From Caballeronia sp. SBC1 (GTDB lineage: Bacteria > Pseudomonadota > Gammaproteobacteria > Burkholderiales > Burkholderiaceae), in contig NZ_CP049157.1 in assembly GCF_011493005.1 (NCBI RefSeq), positions 1,922,001 through 1,986,000 of the forward strand: DNA of 64,000 nt. Reading direction: 5' to 3'. The notes below the pieces were generated by a model. That model ran no database searches. It worked only from the letters and a program-made list of their open reading frames with translations, and was not told the origin of the DNA. Both the position numbers and the translations under genes were made by a program. Of the stretch, positions 54,987 through 62,956 are shown in pieces (the stretch's first letter is position 1; the number at the start of each line of letters is the position of its first letter).

Positions 54987-55429
54987 GGCTCATGCTCCAG
55001 TAACAAAGCAGCCGACATTACCGCGACTTCGTCGACAGCGAATCCTCAATTCTGAGGATTTACGCTCGGCGGTAATGCGGCGTAATCATCTTCAGCCGAA
55101 AGCGATAAAAAAAACGCATATGCGCACCGGGCCAGTGCGGCAAATGGCCGTTATTGGGCACAGGGGAATATCGTCCAGAGCGTGCTGGGCGTTCTGGCGC
55201 TCGATAACCAGACCCAATTCAATTCAGTTGGCATGTCAAGCTGACATTTTCGCCGGACTTCTGTTGAAGTGGCTATTCGGCCACTCAACCGCTCGGCCAC
55301 TCAACCGCTCGACCGTCTACGCATTCCGATTCACCGGCACGTTGACTGGGCGCAGCGTTCAGGGAAGATTATTTCCACGCGGTTATTCTCGCGACTATTT
55401 GCTAACTGCCGTTAGACCGTGCGGCGCCT
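54987..55429. other. Intergenic stretch with a palindrome
   Basis: About 440 bases without a recognised gene. The only clear structure is the AATCCTCA/TGAGGATT palindrome at 55041-55060. Further right there is a run of short repeated GGCCACTCAACCGCTC-like units (about 55279-55312), a local duplication. Confidence 0.45.
55043..55058. promoter_or_regulatory. Palindrome TCCTCA-ATTC-TGAGGA, copy 1
   Basis: A perfect dyad, extended to AATCCTCA/TGAGGATT. A second copy with the same arms and spacer TTTC lies at 58427. The two bracket the LuxR regulator and the monooxygenase gene, suggesting binding sites for one factor (inference). Confidence 0.55.
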
Positions 55430-56194
55430 TCACTGCCCATTCGTCTGCACGGCGCGAATCAGTTTGGAGCGGCTTCCGACACCGAGTTTATGGAAAGAAC
55501 GGTCAATATGCGTACGGACCGTCGTATAAGAAATGCCGAGCCGGAAAGCGATCTCCTTGTCGAGCAACCCTTCCACCACCAGCCCGACCACATCTCGCTC
55601 ACGCGCCGTCAGGTTCTTCAGCACGTCCTCTGAAATCAGCTTGGCTTGCGGTCCGGACTGCTTTGTCATGCCCGCTGCGGCGCGCGCTCGCGCTAGTGCC
55701 GCGGTAAAAGCCGGGCGAATAAACTCGGCCATGGCGAGATCATGATCGGAGAAATCTTCCCGATGTTTGCCGCGCCAGATACGCAAGTCGCCTATGTTCG
55801 AATCGCCGGCCCACGCATATACGTTCATGCCCCAGTGCAAACCGTCACGACGCAGAAAGTCGTTGAACAGTTCAGTCCGCATCAGCTCGCCTTGCGGAAT
55901 CACGTTGGTCACACGCACTGCCTCGCGGCAATTTTGCAGCCGCGGAGTCACGGTATCGCGGTACTGGTAGTACTGCTCGTATTCGGACAGGTTGTCTTCC
56001 GACATGTTGAACGACACCCGATTGACGAATTCCTTCTTCGTCTCGTCCCAGACATACGACCCGAGATGGTCTGCGCGCAGCAAGCTGAGCATGCGAACGC
56101 CCACTTCCTGCCGCATTAACTGCTCAGGAAGTGAATCGGCAAGCACGGTGAAGATATCGGAAACCAGACCGGTTTCGCGGCTCGTCAAATACAT
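55430..56194 (-). CDS. LuxR-family transcriptional regulator
   Basis: A 254-residue regulator. Residues about 190-250 are the LuxR/GerE HTH (LTARERDVVGLVVEGLLDKE, with SYTTVRTHIDRSFHKLGVGS). The N-terminal 170 residues are a sensing region of unknown type, not an obvious receiver domain because the DD/K phosphorylation pattern is absent. It is divergent from the monooxygenase gene at 56471 and probably controls it. Confidence 0.88.
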   Translation of the reverse strand: MYLTSRETGLVSDIFTVLADSLPEQLMRQEVGVRMLSLLRADHLGSYVWDETKKEFVNRVSFNMSEDNLSEYEQYYQYRDTVTPRLQNCREAVRVTNVIPQGELMRTELFNDFLRRDGLHWGMNVYAWAGDSNIGDLRIWRGKHREDFSDHDLAMAEFIRPAFTAALARARAAAGMTKQSGPQAKLISEDVLKNLTARERDVVGLVVEGLLDKEIAFRLGISYTTVRTHIDRSFHKLGVGSRSKLIRAVQTNGQ

Positions 56195-56427
56195 TGCACG
56201 GACATGCTGGTTGGTCCCGGGTCAATGGCTCGCATACGGTTTCTCCACGCGCAAGCCTCCACATTTTAAGATGCTGCCCCGCAGACTACACGGACGATAT
56301 TTCCGATTCAAGTCTGTTTTATTCGTGCCGTTAAATAGTTGGCCGTTATTTCAAGTGACGGGCCAGTCGTTTAAACGCATCGCGAGGCGGCGGCATAGCA
56401 GGATCAGGCCGCCGGCACCCAATCCCG

Positions 56428-56447
56428 ACTTCTACTAACGCGGAAGT
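56428..56447. promoter_or_regulatory. Possible operator before the monooxygenase gene
   Basis: ACTTC (56428-56432) and GAAGT (56443-56447) form a short dyad with a 10-base spacer, followed by a repeat of ACTTCTAC at 56448. It lies 24 bases before ATG 56471, where a regulator site could act. The arms are short, so this is tentative. Confidence 0.3.
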
Positions 56448-56470
56448 ACTTCTACCAAACGGGGAAATGC

Positions 56471-58243
56471 ATGGCCTTCATTCCAAATCTACGTCGCAGA
56501 AAGCCGATTATTGCAGCCGGCGAAACATCTCCAGTTGCGCAACCCAGTTTCGGTTATATCGATACCCTGTTCGATTACGGCGCATTGCTCGCCGCCTCGC
56601 CGGATTCGCTGGGAACATTGCAGGCGGCCAGCAACAAGACGATTGCGATTATTGGCGCGGGTATGAGCGGCCTCGTGTCGGCGTATGAATTACTCCGCGC
56701 CGGCGCATCAAACGTCGTGCTGTATGAAGCGTCCGGGCGCATTGGCGGCCGAGCCTACAGCATTCCCTTTACGAGTCAGGCGCCCGCATTCCTGGCCGAA
56801 CTCGGCGCCATGCGTTTCCCTCCCAGCGAATACAGCCTGTTCCATTACCTCAACCGCTTCGGCATCCAGGCAAACTCAAGTTTCCCCGATCCAGGCGACG
56901 TGCTGACCAATCTGGGTTATCAAGGACAGACCTACACATGGCCGGCGAAAGGCAACCCGCCCGATATGTTCGCGACTGTCCATGCGGGCTGGAGCGCGTT
57001 CATCAGTGACGGCTTCACGCCCTCCTCCGGGCCTGCCCTGCTCGCGCCGGTTGCCATTACCGAGCTGCTGCGCAGCGGACAGTCAGGGGCGGCGCGGACC
57101 GCGTGGCAGGCGTATATCGACATGTTCGGCAACCAGAGCTTCTATGGCGCGCTGCAGACACTGTTCAGCGGCGCGAATCCGCCCGGCGGCAAGCAATGGC
57201 GCAACCCGGACGACTACGAGCTGTTTGGCGCGCTAGGCGTGGGGTCGGGCGGACTCGGGCCAATGTACCCAGTCGCTTTCCTGGAGATCGTGCGCCTGAT
57301 GGTCGATGAACTCGAAACTGACCAGTTGTTCATTCCGGCGGGCATTGAATCGCTGGCAAACGCATTTAGCGAGCAAGTATTCGGCGGCCGCTCGATTGCG
57401 CAGCGTGTCGTCAACACCCCGGTGTCACGCGTCACCCGTAATAGCGAGGGTGTGATGCTCACGCTGGCGGACGGATCGGTCCAGTTCGCCGATCGTGTGA
57501 TCGTGACAGCCAGCACGCGGGCGATGCAAATCGACATGGCGTTGAGCGCACCCGCGTCGGCGCTCTCCGCGCAGCAGTGCTCGGCGGTCAATGACGTGCA
57601 CCTGACCAGCTCGTCGAAAGTGTTCGTGATGACGCAGCGAAAATTCTGGCTCGACGAGAACCTGCCCGCGAATATCCAGACCGATACGCTCGTACGTGGC
57701 GTGTATTGCCTCGATTACGCGCCCGCCGATCCCGATTCGCCGGGCGTCGTGCTGCTCAGTTACGCGTGGGAAGACGACGCCATCAAGCAACTCGCGCTCG
57801 GCGGCAATCAGCAGCGCGTGCAGCGGCTCGTGGCCGACCTGGCGCAGACCAATGCCGCGTTTGCGCAGTATGTCGTGCCGATCAATAACGACTACCAGAC
57901 CTATGTGAGGACCGTCGACTGGGATCTGGAGCAAGGGTATTACGGCGCATTCAAGCTGAATTTTGCCGGTGGCGATGCCCAGAGCCAGCAGTTGTTCTTC
58001 CAGTTCCAGGACAGCCTGCAGTCCGCAACGGACCCCTTCATCTATCTGGCCGGCGACAGTTGCTCATTTACCGGCGGATGGGTGGAAGGCGCGCTGCAAA
58101 CGGGTATTAATGCGGTGTGCGCCGTGATCCGGAGCCTGGGCGGCAGCGTTGTGCCGAACAATCCGCTGGATAACATGTCGCCTCCGTATGACTATAGCGG
58201 CGCTTCGACCAGCGAGGCCGGCGAGGCCGGGCGCTCACGTTAA
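56471..58243 (+). CDS. Tryptophan-2-monooxygenase-like flavin amine oxidase
   Basis: A 590-residue FAD amine/amino-acid oxidase. The dinucleotide-binding motif is IAIIGAGMSGLVSAYELLRAG, with GAGMSG at 62-67, then YEASGRIGGRAY. LAELGAMRFPPSEYSLFHYL is characteristic of IaaM-type tryptophan monooxygenases and related L-amino-acid oxidases. The C-terminal FAD motif is YLAGDSCSFTGGWVEGALQTG. Length is close to IaaM. GGGGAAA precedes the ATG. It could convert tryptophan to indole-3-acetamide; no IaaH amidase lies nearby, so general L-amino-acid oxidation is an alternative. Confidence 0.85.
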   Translation: MAFIPNLRRRKPIIAAGETSPVAQPSFGYIDTLFDYGALLAASPDSLGTLQAASNKTIAIIGAGMSGLVSAYELLRAGASNVVLYEASGRIGGRAYSIPFTSQAPAFLAELGAMRFPPSEYSLFHYLNRFGIQANSSFPDPGDVLTNLGYQGQTYTWPAKGNPPDMFATVHAGWSAFISDGFTPSSGPALLAPVAITELLRSGQSGAARTAWQAYIDMFGNQSFYGALQTLFSGANPPGGKQWRNPDDYELFGALGVGSGGLGPMYPVAFLEIVRLMVDELETDQLFIPAGIESLANAFSEQVFGGRSIAQRVVNTPVSRVTRNSEGVMLTLADGSVQFADRVIVTASTRAMQIDMALSAPASALSAQQCSAVNDVHLTSSSKVFVMTQRKFWLDENLPANIQTDTLVRGVYCLDYAPADPDSPGVVLLSYAWEDDAIKQLALGGNQQRVQRLVADLAQTNAAFAQYVVPINNDYQTYVRTVDWDLEQGYYGAFKLNFAGGDAQSQQLFFQFQDSLQSATDPFIYLAGDSCSFTGGWVEGALQTGINAVCAVIRSLGGSVVPNNPLDNMSPPYDYSGASTSEAGEAGRSR

Positions 58244-58273
58244 GCTCGGGTTCACGGAGCGAAGACCCAAAAA

Positions 58274-58296
58274 AAGACCCGCACAAGGCGGGTCTT
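58274..58296. terminator. Strong terminator after the monooxygenase gene
   Basis: AAGACCCGC pairs perfectly with GCGGGTCTT around ACAAG, 30 bases after the stop. The A-run before the stem gives a T-run on the other strand, so it can also stop leftward transcripts from the LysR gene at 58957. Confidence 0.8.
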
Positions 58297-58426
58297 AGTC
58301 TCTCAGTTTCGTATGGCTGAACGCGCGGGCATTCTTTGGCACGTTCGTTTTGCCATCGGAGTGCGGTGTAGACGTGAAGCCCCCCGGCTCTTGCTAAGAA
58401 CTTAACTGATTAAATCGCGCTCCGCA

Positions 58427-58442
58427 TCCTCATTTCTGAGGA
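58427..58442. promoter_or_regulatory. Palindrome TCCTCA-TTTC-TGAGGA, copy 2
   Basis: It has the same six-base arms as copy 1 at 55043 and a spacer differing by one base. It lies 184 bases after the monooxygenase stop. Confidence 0.5.
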
Positions 58443-58485
58443 CAAGAAGTGCCTTGGCCCGAGTTCGTCCAGGTATCGACAATAC

Positions 58486-58524
58486 TCAGGCTTTTTCTTT
58501 CAACGACGCCATGTCGATCACATA
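58486..58524 (-). pseudogene. Alcohol dehydrogenase C-terminal relic
   Basis: The minus strand reads YVIDMASLKEKA before TGA (58486-58488). That is the usual last strand and helix of zinc alcohol dehydrogenases; the complete gene at 61235 ends YRFVIDMATLSV. CGCCATGTCGATCAC is shared base for base at both sites. Only about 12 residues survive, hence modest confidence. Confidence 0.35.
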
Positions 58525-58620
58525 CATGATGATGTGAAAACCATAGATTCGTCCACCCAGTAGGCCTTTAAAGCAATAGCGTAGTGCAAAGGAGTGTATA
58601 GAGAAATAGAGCCATCCACG

Positions 58621-58660
58621 AAAAAACCGGGTATGGAACCGGGGATAAGGTTTTAGTTCT
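58621..58660. repeat. Terminator-like repeat, copy 1
   Basis: AAAAACCGGGTAT followed about 14 bases later by GTTTTAGTTC also occurs at 61168-61206. AAAACC/GGTTTT and two CCGG units can pair. It may be a dispersed terminator module associated with alcohol-dehydrogenase genes. Confidence 0.45.
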
Positions 58661-58956
58661 TTTACGAACTTCTGAAAATTTACGGCTCCTTGAACCTGCC
58701 CGGCCTCCGCTTGTCGCCGATAGGCAGCGCCCGACCCGTTCCCATCATTCGACTCGCCGCCATGCTAACGACGACTCTCAAAGTCCAACGACCTTTCGCT
58801 CATGCACGGTCATCTGCCGCGTCTCGGCCAAAACGAAATTTCCGACGGGCTTGGACGCGCATGCCCCACATGATTCATCGGGCCATGATGGCTGCCTCTC
58901 GCATTGGATCAGGCACGGATGAACTCCGAGCTAGTTCAAAATCTGGAGCGCGCTCT

Positions 58957-59829
58957 CTAAGCGCTTGTCGTAAAGGCAGCATTTTCCGTGATGATTTTCA
59001 GTAGAAAATCCATGACTGCGCGTACTTGTGGCAAACGGCGCAGATCCCGATGCACGCCCATCCAGATATCTCGTGCAAATCGTTCACCGTCGTGCGCGAC
59101 GCGCCGCAGATTCGGGTCGGTGTCTGCCACGAAGCACGGCAGGCCAGCCACGCCGGCGCCTGCTTGAGCCGCTGCGAGGTGTCCCGTGATGTCGCCGATT
59201 TCGCATGCAGCAGGTCTCCCTCTTGCGACGTTCATCAACCACGCCTGCTGTGGCCTATCCGCGAATCCGGCATCGTAGACGATGAACTCCCAGGCAGCCG
59301 GATTGTGCAGATGCGGGTAGTCCTTGCTTGCGTAAAGGTCAAACGACATACGCCCCAGCTTACGTACCACCGTGGTCGCTTCCGTCGGCCGAACCAGCCT
59401 TAGGGCTATGTCCGCTTCGCGTCGACTCAGGGAAACTTGCCGTGGCTCGCCCGAAACAGACAACTGCACGCTGGGATGTGCAATGCGAAAGTCCGCGAGG
59501 TGCTTCACCAGAAAACTGGCCACCAGCACAGGCGGTGCGCTCAGCGAGACCTTGCCGCTTAGCGGAGAAAGGCTGACATCCAGGAATCGTTCGATCGCGT
59601 ACGCATTCTCTTCCATTCCCTGCGCCAGTTCGAACACCCGCTGACCAGCCTGAGTGAGCTTGCAGGATCGGGGAAGACGCTCGACCAGACGGGTCTTCAT
59701 CTCGTCCTCCAATGCGCTCAAGCGTCGGCTTACCGTCGCGTGATCGACCTTCAGGCTGCGCGCAGCCCCGGAAAGCGTACCGATGCGGGCGACCGCGAGG
59801 AAATGACGCATATTTTCCCAATCGAACAT
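58957..59829 (-). CDS. LysR-family regulator
   Basis: A 290-residue LysR protein. HTH at the N-terminus (MRHFLAVARIGTLSGAARSLKVDHATVSRRLSALE) with an effector domain starting near residue 90 (LSGKVSLSAPPVLVASFLVK). The DHATVSRRL wording is typical of a subgroup regulating oxidoreductases or transporters. Divergent from the HPP-like gene at 60089 across 259 bases; that gene could be its target. Confidence 0.9.
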   Translation of the reverse strand: MFDWENMRHFLAVARIGTLSGAARSLKVDHATVSRRLSALEDEMKTRLVERLPRSCKLTQAGQRVFELAQGMEENAYAIERFLDVSLSPLSGKVSLSAPPVLVASFLVKHLADFRIAHPSVQLSVSGEPRQVSLSRREADIALRLVRPTEATTVVRKLGRMSFDLYASKDYPHLHNPAAWEFIVYDAGFADRPQQAWLMNVARGRPAACEIGDITGHLAAAQAGAGVAGLPCFVADTDPNLRRVAHDGERFARDIWMGVHRDLRRLPQVRAVMDFLLKIITENAAFTTSA

Positions 59830-59901
59830 CGGTGCATTTTCTCAAGGATGGTGTGCAGTTATAGGGAATATTCGCACGAAGCCGATGTGTCTACCATAAG
59901 G

Positions 59902-59949
59902 ATTACTTCAGCCGCGATAAAGGCTATTACTTCAGCCGCGATAAAGGCT
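59902..59949. repeat. Perfect 24-bp tandem duplication
   Basis: The 24 bases from 59902 (ATTACTTCAGCCGCGATAAA, then GGCT) are repeated exactly at 59926-59949. It lies in the LysR/HPP-like divergent promoter region, so it may duplicate a binding site or be a simple slippage event. Confidence 0.85.
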
Positions 59950-60088
59950 TATCCCCGATAAGCACGGCCCTGAGCGTCGTCAACGCGCCAGGCCCGTGTT
60001 GGGCAGTCTGCTGGTCATGCACGCTGGCTGGCGCAGCAATCCCGCTTAACCTGCCGCCCGGGCTCCGCACAATACATAGGTCCATTAC

Positions 60089-61048
60089 ATGAGAACCGCT
60101 GAATCTCGCCGGATTATGTCAGCCGTGCTTATCTCGCTCTGCTTCATGGGCGGGATCGCTGGAGCCGCTTCGGCGTCTGGCGTGGCTCTGCTTCTTTTTC
60201 CCGAGTTAGCCGCACTGTCCTATGACGTATTCCTGCGGCCGCGCGGCACTTGGGCCCGTGCGCCCTGGATGCTCGCGCTCTCTCCGGCAGTGACCGCCGT
60301 GCTGGGTGTACTCGTCACTCGTTATCTGCCGTATTCCGCTGCGTCCATTGCGATCTGCATCTTGGGGGCCATGGTCATTCTCAAGTTCATGCGCTCGCCC
60401 ATCGCGCCGGCCATCTCGTCCTGCTTTCTCGCGCTCTCGCTCGGAGAGAAAAGCTGGCTGTATCCGCTTGCGATCCTGCTCGGCACGAGTGCGCTTGCCG
60501 TCCTGTCCTCGGCGTACCGGAGGTTCAACAACCACGAAGTCGCACACGCCGTGCCGAACGCCGTCGATCGGGTCGACGATGAAATCGAATCGTTACCTGA
60601 GCAGTTCCTGTGGGTGCCATTCTTCGTAGCGTTTCTCGGCGCCACCTACCTGCTTTCGATGGCGACCGGAATGAGAATGGTGTTTTTCCCGCCACTCGTC
60701 GTTATTGCGTTCGAAATGTTCGCGCACGCAGACGTCTGCCCCTGGGCTCGGCGGCCGGTACTCTTGCCGGTGGTATGCACGCTCGCGGCGGCAGCCGGCG
60801 TCGCTGCGCTGGCGACATTTGGTCCAGGCGTTACCTCAACGGTACTGGCCATGCTGTTCGGCGTCGTCATGCTACGCGTGACTCGTCTGCATGCAATCCC
60901 TGCACTTGCCATAGCGCTCTTGCCGCAAATCATGACGAGCGCCGACTGGAATTTTCCGATCGCGGTCGGCTTAGGCAGCACGCTCTTGACAGCGAGTTTC
61001 CTGTTCTTCGAGAAATCGTCGGTAGCCGTACGCCAGGTTGCGCAATGA
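60089..61048 (+). CDS. HPP-like integral membrane protein
   Basis: A 319-residue membrane protein with about nine hydrophobic segments in two similar halves. Each half has a Pro-rich loop (VALLLFPELAALSYDVFLRP; MRMVFFPPLVVIAFEMFAHA) and later a helix hairpin (IAPAISSCFLALSLGEKSWL; LHAIPALAIALLPQ). The layout resembles HPP-family transporters, some of which move nitrite or other small solutes, but no soluble domain is present. Substrate unknown. Confidence 0.7.
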   Translation: MRTAESRRIMSAVLISLCFMGGIAGAASASGVALLLFPELAALSYDVFLRPRGTWARAPWMLALSPAVTAVLGVLVTRYLPYSAASIAICILGAMVILKFMRSPIAPAISSCFLALSLGEKSWLYPLAILLGTSALAVLSSAYRRFNNHEVAHAVPNAVDRVDDEIESLPEQFLWVPFFVAFLGATYLLSMATGMRMVFFPPLVVIAFEMFAHADVCPWARRPVLLPVVCTLAAAAGVAALATFGPGVTSTVLAMLFGVVMLRVTRLHAIPALAIALLPQIMTSADWNFPIAVGLGSTLLTASFLFFEKSSVAVRQVAQ

Positions 61049-61129
61049 CGGGTGGTCTCCGAACTGGAGAGTTCCCGTAACCAAGGAAGATACATCACGC
61101 TACCGTGCGGGTCGCGTCGGAAGTAAAAA

Positions 61130-61163
61130 GCTGGATTAAGGAAATCGTAACCCCTAATCCAGC
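61130..61163. terminator. Bidirectional terminator between convergent genes
   Basis: GCTGGATTA and TAATCCAGC pair perfectly around a 16-base loop, with A-runs before and GATTAAAAA after. It lies 81 bases beyond the HPP-like gene and 71 before the end of the alcohol dehydrogenase gene. Confidence 0.65.
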
Positions 61164-61167
61164 CGAT

Positions 61168-61206
61168 TAAAAACCGGGTATCAAGCCGGGTATCGTTTTA
61201 GTTCGA
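61168..61206. repeat. Terminator-like repeat, copy 2
   Basis: AAAAACCGGGTAT, then GCCGGGTATC and GTTTTAGTTC: the same arrangement as at 58621. On the minus strand it follows the alcohol dehydrogenase stop at 61235 by 29 bases, in a good place for its terminator. Confidence 0.5.
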
Positions 61207-61234
61207 CGACGACGAAATCCATGCCAGCAAAGGA

Positions 61235-62290
61235 TTACACGCTCAGTGTCGCCATGTCGATCACGAAGCGATATTTCACATCGCTTTTGACCATGCGCTC
61301 GTAGGCCTTGTCGATCTCGTCCATGCGAATGAGTTCGATGTCCGACGTGATGCCATGCTTGCCGCAAAAATCGAGCATTTCCTGCGTTTCTGCAATGCCG
61401 CCGATCAACGAACCAGCCAGCGTACGGCGCTTGAAAATCAGGTTGCCGACAGACGGCGACGGATGTGCATGCTCCGGCACGCCAACGAGCGTCATAGTTC
61501 CGTCGCGCTTGAGCAGCGCGGTGAACTGATCGAGGTCGTGCGAGGCGGCGACGGTGTTGAGAATGAAATCGAAGGAGTTGACGTGTTGCGCCATCTGCTC
61601 CGGATCTTTCGAAATCACGACCTCATGCGCGCCAAGTCGCTTCGCATCCTCAACCTTGCCCGCAGACGTTGTGAACAACACCACGTGCGCACCGAACGCA
61701 GCCGCGAGCTTTACGCCCATGTGACCGAGCCCGCCCAGGCCGACAATGCCGACCTTCTGCCCGGCCTTGACCTTCCAGTGGCGCAGCGGCGAGTAAGTCG
61801 TGATCCCCGCGCACAACAACGGCGCGACCGCGGCGAGTTCAAGGTTCTCTGGAACAAGCAGCGTAAAAGCTTCGTCCACCACAATCGACTTTGAATAACC
61901 GCCGTAGGTCACGCCGCCCGTGTGTTTGTCTGGCCCATTGTAGGTGCCGACAAAACCGCTGCCTTCGCAATACTGCTCGAGGCCTTCCTGACATGACGGG
62001 CAAGTCCGGCACGAATCCACCATGCAGCCGACACCCGCCAGCGAGCCCACCTTGAACTTCGTGACTTCAGAGCCGACTTCAGTCACCCGGCCGACAATTT
62101 CGTGTCCCGGCACGTTCGGGTACACCGTACCCGCCCATTCGCCGCGCGCGGTGTGCAGGTCCGAATGGCACACGCCGCAATACAGGATCTCGATGCGGAC
62201 ATCGTGCCGACCGGTATCCCGGCGATCGAAGGCGAAAGGAGCGAATGCCGCACCGGCGGAGTGCGCGGCATAGCCATAAGTCTTGTACAT
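61235..62290 (-). CDS. NAD(P)-dependent zinc alcohol dehydrogenase (YahK-like)
   Basis: A 351-residue medium-chain dehydrogenase. The catalytic zinc ligands are C41 (YCGVCHSDLH) and the His of VPGHEIVGRV, with the third Cys in LLCAGITTYSP. A structural zinc loop is SCRTCPSCQEGLEQYC. The Rossmann fold has VGIVGLGGLGHMGVKLAAAFG. The C-terminus ends VKYRFVIDMATLSV. The wording is close to E. coli YahK-type aldehyde reductases. The likely role is reduction of aldehydes or oxidation of alcohols. Confidence 0.94.
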   Translation of the reverse strand: MYKTYGYAAHSAGAAFAPFAFDRRDTGRHDVRIEILYCGVCHSDLHTARGEWAGTVYPNVPGHEIVGRVTEVGSEVTKFKVGSLAGVGCMVDSCRTCPSCQEGLEQYCEGSGFVGTYNGPDKHTGGVTYGGYSKSIVVDEAFTLLVPENLELAAVAPLLCAGITTYSPLRHWKVKAGQKVGIVGLGGLGHMGVKLAAAFGAHVVLFTTSAGKVEDAKRLGAHEVVISKDPEQMAQHVNSFDFILNTVAASHDLDQFTALLKRDGTMTLVGVPEHAHPSPSVGNLIFKRRTLAGSLIGGIAETQEMLDFCGKHGITSDIELIRMDEIDKAYERMVKSDVKYRFVIDMATLSV

Positions 62291-62956
62291 GGTGTGGTCC
62301 TTGAAATAGTTTGTTGGTTCGTTGTTAGTTGTGTCTTCGTCAATACAGGGCGTGCTGTCCGTTCAAAAACCGCGAACATCGGCATCGGCAGGCAACCCGA
62401 GCCCTGAATGACAACGACCTGATCGGTAAGCGAAAAGCTCGATAGAGAAGGCGTCTTGGGCTTGATGACGTCTGGAACCGCGCCAAGACCCGATTCGACT
62501 TCACACGTATCGGCATCGCCCGGTTGTGCGGTTGCACAATTGCAGACCCAACTGGGTGCGCGTTGCCGGGTTTCGTTTCCGAATCTGAATCTGAACCGGG
62601 ACGCCCGGGAGATGCGAGCGCCCCTTCGCAGAACAGTATGCGAATTCTGGACTATCCACTCAATGGAAATGTTGCGATTTCACAATTCCAATTAATGGAA
62701 TGTCGTGTTGCAGCAATTCGCGGGTTGATATCAGGACGTTGTTTGCCGTCATTTGACGTTCTTTGCAGAAGCGAGATGGCCTGTTTGCGCATCGTTTGAT
62801 GGTGATCAACTCTCGTGTACGATGGCTTCACATCGAGCCCCGGCCAAGCCGAGCGTTGCAGACAACGCCATGCCGCGAGCACGGTGCAATAGCCCGCGCG
62901 CTTGAGCCGGATGTGCGCGACGATCCGCTGTCAGCTGTCACTGGGTGGGGATTTCC
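62291..62956. promoter_or_regulatory. Divergent region before ADH and PLP-enzyme genes
   Basis: About 670 bases without a recognised gene. ATTCCA (62685-62690) and TGGAAT (62696-62701) form a perfect six-base dyad with an ATTAA spacer, a possible operator. No regulator gene is adjacent. Confidence 0.4.

Larger units (their letters stand above)
58297..58956. other. 660-bp region with remnants and repeats
   Basis: No complete gene is recognised. It contains palindrome copy 2 at 58427, a minute alcohol-dehydrogenase C-terminal relic at 58486 and a terminator-like repeat at 58621. A plus-strand frame of 104 codons from 58690 has no recognisable domain. Confidence 0.5.

Noticed and set aside
58690-59004. 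Plus-strand 104-codon frame
   Set aside because: No domain or membrane segment, and it overlaps the end of the LysR gene on the other strand.
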